In this document: positions 60,090 through 64,000 of the stretch, piece by piece
Layout of the letters: each line of letters begins with the position of its first letter
Numbering within the stretch: position 1 is the first letter of the stretch
NCBI RefSeq assembly: GCF_040581485.1
Contig: NC_090133.1
Coordinates: 19,282,001-19,346,000, forward strand
Length of the DNA: 64,000 nt
Source of the DNA: Linepithema humile
Taxonomy: Eukaryota; Arthropoda; Insecta; Hymenoptera; Formicidae
Reading direction: 5' to 3'
The notes under the pieces: model-generated
The model's input: only the letters and a program-made list of their open reading frames with translations
Database searches by the model: none
What the model was told of the DNA's origin: nothing
Made by a program: the position numbers and the translations under genes

Positions 60090-61188
60090 AAATACTTTCT
60101 TGTAATAGCGCTATTCACTTGTCGGCAGACAAGCATGATGCTATTTGTGTTTCATTTTGTCGACGTGTACTAATTGCTTAGCGCATCTATCAGATAATTT
60201 TGCCGTGAATTTTATTCTTGTGTTATGACTGAGAGGTGGCCTCTTCACCCGCTTCAACCTTTTATTCATACGCTGTCCTTAACGGCGCGCCGCGCGTCGC
60301 GCAATGATAAGCGAGCCGCTTTGATCCGGTCGCGTGCATAATTATGCAAGAGTGGCCCTAGCAATGTCTGTTTAAAAAAAAACCGATATCAGCGAATGCG
60401 TGCATATAATAAAATGGCGAAAAGGGAAAAAAAAAACAAAATCGCTTCACCATATGTTTAACAATTTCACGGTTTGTCAAATTAATCGAGTGTTATAACG
60501 TTCTCATTCGTGACTAGATAAGTGCCTTGCTGATAATAAACTCGTCGCAAGAATGTACGACAGACCAGATAAATCTCGATTTTTAGTGATACTCCGTCTT
60601 TTTCTGCAAACTCGGTCAAATATTCTCGTAACTTCTTGAAATAGAAAAACGAAAATAAAAGTGAAAAATTCGTATGACACTTTGCGATTCTTTCTGCAAG
60701 CTCGTCAAGTCTCCGCGATATCTTACACTAGTGCGAAAATAATCGTTCGCGACATCAATTGCAATAATCTCTTGCAACATTTCCTGTATTTCGTCTCTCG
60801 CATCATGTTTTTCTGGAAAAGAACGGTCGGAGATAACCGATAACTCTGGAAAATAAATCGGAATAAAATTCCTCTTCATGCGTGAAATATTTGTCACGTT
60901 TTCTTAAAGTTTAAGTAATCTAAATTATTGCAAAAATCTGAATAGAAATTAAGTAAATTTCAAATTATTTTTTACGAGCTCAAAGCAGCCAGCTCGATAC
61001 AGTCATTGTTATGACGGCCGAAACTTTGATATTTTCACCCCTTTTTTTTCACAGTAAACACATATAATTAACAACTCTTCGTCGCTTTAAAAAAAAAAAT
61101 ATCCATGTAATTTATAATGACTGATCGCTTTCGTGATGTCACGAGGACAAGAAGTAAAAGACAACGAAATACAATTGAAGAATTAAGA

Positions 61189-61194
61189 TTTAAT
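61189..61194 (-). promoter_or_regulatory. Possible ATAD3 polyadenylation signal (ATTAAA)
   Basis: On the minus strand ATTAAA occurs about 200 bases after the ATAD3 stop codon. It is the second most common animal polyadenylation hexamer. No downstream element was confirmed. Confidence 0.3.
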
Positions 61195-61391
61195 AGTCCT
61201 ATATAAATGTACATTTGTAACAAGTGACTCTGCGACCGTCGAGCACCACGAGTTTGTTGGATTACGATAAATACAAAGATCGTCAGAATAATTCTTTTCC
61301 AGCGGCATTTGTACTCTGTCTCTCTATTTAGTAGTTTCGTCTTTAGCCCGACGTTTTAAAACCCATCAATCATATCCTTATCACCAATTAT

Positions 61392-63976
61392 CTACGCTGG
61401 AGCTATCGTGCTTCCTGAACACTGCTCTATAGCCGGAGTTTTCGAGCTGACGACTGCGTCGTCCTTCGTGGCGTATATCGACTTTGATTCCGCCTTCTCT
61501 TGTTCACTTTGCCATTGTACCTATAAACAACGCAATAAATTTTACATGTTTATATAAAATAAAATTATATATATAGAAATTTATAAACTATTACTACAAA
61601 ATTATAGAAATTTAAATGTCTAAATGTTATTTTGGAAAAATATTAAAGCACCTTTTGTTTGTGCTGCTTGATGGCTTCGAGACATCTTTCCATGATCATC
61701 TTTTCCGTCAACACGCCGTCCTCCGAGGCGTAAGCCGCCGCTTGCCACGTGACACCGAGTTTCGCCAATTCTCTGCCGGACATTCCCTCCGTTAGATCGG
61801 CCATCTTGCTACACAGCGAGCTGTAGTCGAATTGCGCGACCTTCAGTCTCTTGTTACCCTCGATCGCCGGTTGGAGAATAAACTTGTCGAAGTACAGTCG
61901 AACTAGACGCTCGCGCTCCTCACGGCCTGGAAGACAGAACTCCACCATCTCGTCCAGTCGGTCGTTCACCGCCCAATCAAACTGCTCGGGTGTGTTGGAC
62001 GCCAGGACGAGCATGAATTTGCTGTTTTGCTCGCCAGTGCGGTACAGAAACGCGTTCAGCATTGCTCGGAGATCCTCGGAGATGTGCTCGCTCGAACGCT
62101 TCCTCAAAAACGCGTCCGCCTCGTCGATGAACAGCAGCAGTCCTTTCCGCGATGTATGCGCCCAGTCGAACACCTTGTGAACAGCGGTCACACCATCTCT
62201 GCCCAGCGGCGCCAGGTCGCCGCCCGTGACGATCGCGTAGTCCATGCCGGAATGCTCCGCCAGCTTCTTGGCGAACATGGTTTTGCCGGTACCCGGCGGA
62301 CCGTGCATCAGTATATTTCTGTACATGCCGCGATTGCGCTTCGTGTTTTTCGTAGCTATCGCGATGTCGCGCAGCCTCTCCTCGAGCTTCGGTGCCAGTA
62401 CCACGCCCGATAGCGCGTCCGTCTGCTTGGTCTTTAATTGTTTCACCGCTTGAACCGGATGCCGGACAGTGTCGAAGAACGAGAATCTCGAGGTCTCCCG
62501 CACCAACGATGGCTTCCCTAAGCGGGACTCGATGTAGCGCGCTGCCACGCTGGTCGAGCCCTTGGCAGTGTATATTCCGAAGGCAACGAGCGACAGACCA
62601 CCCGCCGCCGCGAGGATCTTATCCCAGTCCTCCAGCAGAGCCTTGGCTCCCTTGCCTAATACTGAACCAGCGGTTCTGGAACATAGTAATGAATAAAATT
62701 AAACTTACGATTATTACAAAAAGCACAATAGCTTGTCGATTGCTTACTGTATAGACTCTAAAACGGTAATCCTCTTTTCCATGGCTTTTAATCTAATTTG
62801 TTCTAGATTGAGATCTTGGTTTTCTCTGTCAATCTTCGCTTTGGCTTTCAATTCCGCCTCCAATTTCCTCATTTCATTCTTGTGCCTAAGATCCATCTCA
62901 TGCTCTATTGTAGCTTTTCTCATGGCTTCTTGCTTGGCTATTGACTCCTCTTGTCTTCTCAGATTCTCGTCGTTCATCTTTTGTTGCTGCATCAATTGAT
63001 CCTCATAACGTTTTCTAGCTAATTGATCTTGATATTGTGCCCTCATTTGATGCTGTTTGGTTTCTTCCTGAATGGTTTTCCTTCTCTCATCACCTTCCAC
63101 CCGTTTTTGCTCTGCTTTAAGCTGTTCAATGCTAGCTTCATATTTTTTCATTTCAGTTTGCAGTTCCACTTGCTTTGTGGTTTCCTGCAGTTTGGACAGG
63201 TCCAAAGCTTCTTTTGCATGCCCTACATTAAATACATATTTATTAATTCAGGAATGTTAAAAAATCATGTTAAAAATGCCAAAATTTTTGATATTCTTAG
63301 CAATAAGCAAACATAATATAAATCAATTTATAATATAATCCATTATAAAATTCTGAAATTAGTATGTTTTATTTAAAAAAATTAAATATTTTGTCATGTT
63401 TTTACAGAATTGGAGCAAAAGCGCAATATTAATTCAATTTATTACAATGATATTCATGCATATTTAAGAAAAGCGTTTAAATTTTGTTTAAAAAGAAAAT
63501 CTCAAACAATGTTACAAATAATAAACATTTGACAGACGAATATAGTAACATTGTCATCGACTTGTCAGCATCATTTACGAAGACCAACGTCTTCGGCATT
63601 CCCGAGAAATCTATATTCGCCGGATCAATCGATGAATTCTTCGCGTAAAGTTGCGTCATCACACACGCGGTGTTCTCTCGCATGCGCGTGTCCTAACCTC
63701 AAAACATACGTTTACGTAATTGTGCGTGCGGTTTCTCGTGGAAAGTGAGTGAAAAAATGGCATCGTACTGGATCGTTCGAGGTCCTTGGCGGCCGCGGCA
63801 GCTCGTTCTAGTGCGCCTGAATCGAATCTGTATGCATCCATTTGGGATCTGATGATTTTCGGCGGAGACTCATCGCCACCACCGCCGTCACCGCTACCAC
63901 CCGCCGCCGGCGGTTGTATAAATTGTGAAAAGTCTTGTGGTGGCTGCGAATTGCGGTAACCAAATAACCACGACAT
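61392..63976 (-). CDS. ATAD3A: ATPase family AAA domain-containing protein 3, mitochondrial
   Basis: Minus-strand exons: 63976-63769, 63222-62748, 62675-61652 and 61520-61392. Phases 1, 2 and 0 close to 1836 nt, 611 residues, a usual ATAD3 length. ATAD3 spans the inner mitochondrial membrane, contacts the outer membrane and supports nucleoid organisation, cristae and lipid transfer. The N-terminus MSWLFGYRN is the family signature, followed by a Gly/Pro-rich stretch. Residues about 70-227 form the long Glu/Lys/Gln-rich coiled coil, about 248-265 the membrane helix. Walker A GPPGTGKT lies at 353-360, Walker B LLFIDE at 408-413. DRLDEMVEF and the [10 protein letters not shown] sensor-2 region are intact. 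The start is supported by an in-frame TAA just upstream. The donor of exon 1 (GTACGA) is non-consensus, but the joint rebuilds the conserved S-R-x-A-K. The last 43-codon exon is inferred from an acceptor at 61521 and the typical QK-x-x-W continuation. The Drosophila orthologue is belphegor (bor). Confidence 0.95.
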
Positions 63977-64000
63977 TGCTTTTTACGATTTGGACAATGC

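Larger units (their letters stand above)
57890..61391. other. Intergenic region between the second CD36-type gene and ATAD3
   Basis: The proximal 1 kb (57890-58860) is CpG-rich and probably includes the promoter of the second CD36-type gene. A 213-codon minus-strand open frame at 58843-58202 shows no recognisable domain and overlaps frames on the other strand, so I do not call it a gene. The rest is AT-rich, with an inverted-repeat element at 59989-60089. The end near 61392 is ATAD3 3' UTR. Confidence 0.5.

Overview
This window is a piece of an insect nuclear genome. The gene structures (short coding exons, GT-AG introns), AT-rich non-coding DNA with scattered CpG-rich islands, and an insect-type mix of genes (NDUFS2, two CD36-family receptors, ATAD3) all fit this. 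A hymenopteran, possibly an ant, is my best guess, but that is inference and no lineage marker settles it. Nothing prokaryotic, viral or CRISPR-like is visible.

Layout. 1-3106: no recognisable gene. 3107-8617 (+): an ankyrin-repeat and SOCS-box (ASB-type) protein, four certain coding exons and a likely upstream first exon. 10913-13339 (+): NDUFS2, the 49-kDa subunit of mitochondrial complex I, four exons. 13340-24071: a 10.7-kb gene-free stretch with small non-autonomous DNA transposons (a 500-bp hAT-like element with a perfect 8-bp target duplication and a 159-bp PIF/Harbinger-like element) and a large old inverted repeat. 24072-51618 (+): a CD36-family scavenger receptor, six coding exons; its 58-base first coding exon lies 20.4 kb upstream of the second. 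55255-57889 (-): a second, divergent CD36-family receptor, four exons, tail-to-tail with the first. 61392-63976 (-): ATAD3, the mitochondrial AAA+ ATPase, four exons.

All five gene models were assembled by hand from splice signals, and each closes in frame with matching intron phases (predicted 460, 470, 513, 515 and 611 residues). Two genes encode inner-mitochondrial-membrane proteins and two encode lipid/ligand-binding membrane receptors. I see no evidence that the neighbours form one pathway, apart from the CD36 pair being an old local duplication. I found no new biological system. The points most worth following are the hAT-like element, the 20-kb first intron and its contents, the foldback element inside the second CD36 gene, and several hairpins and decayed repeat arrays.
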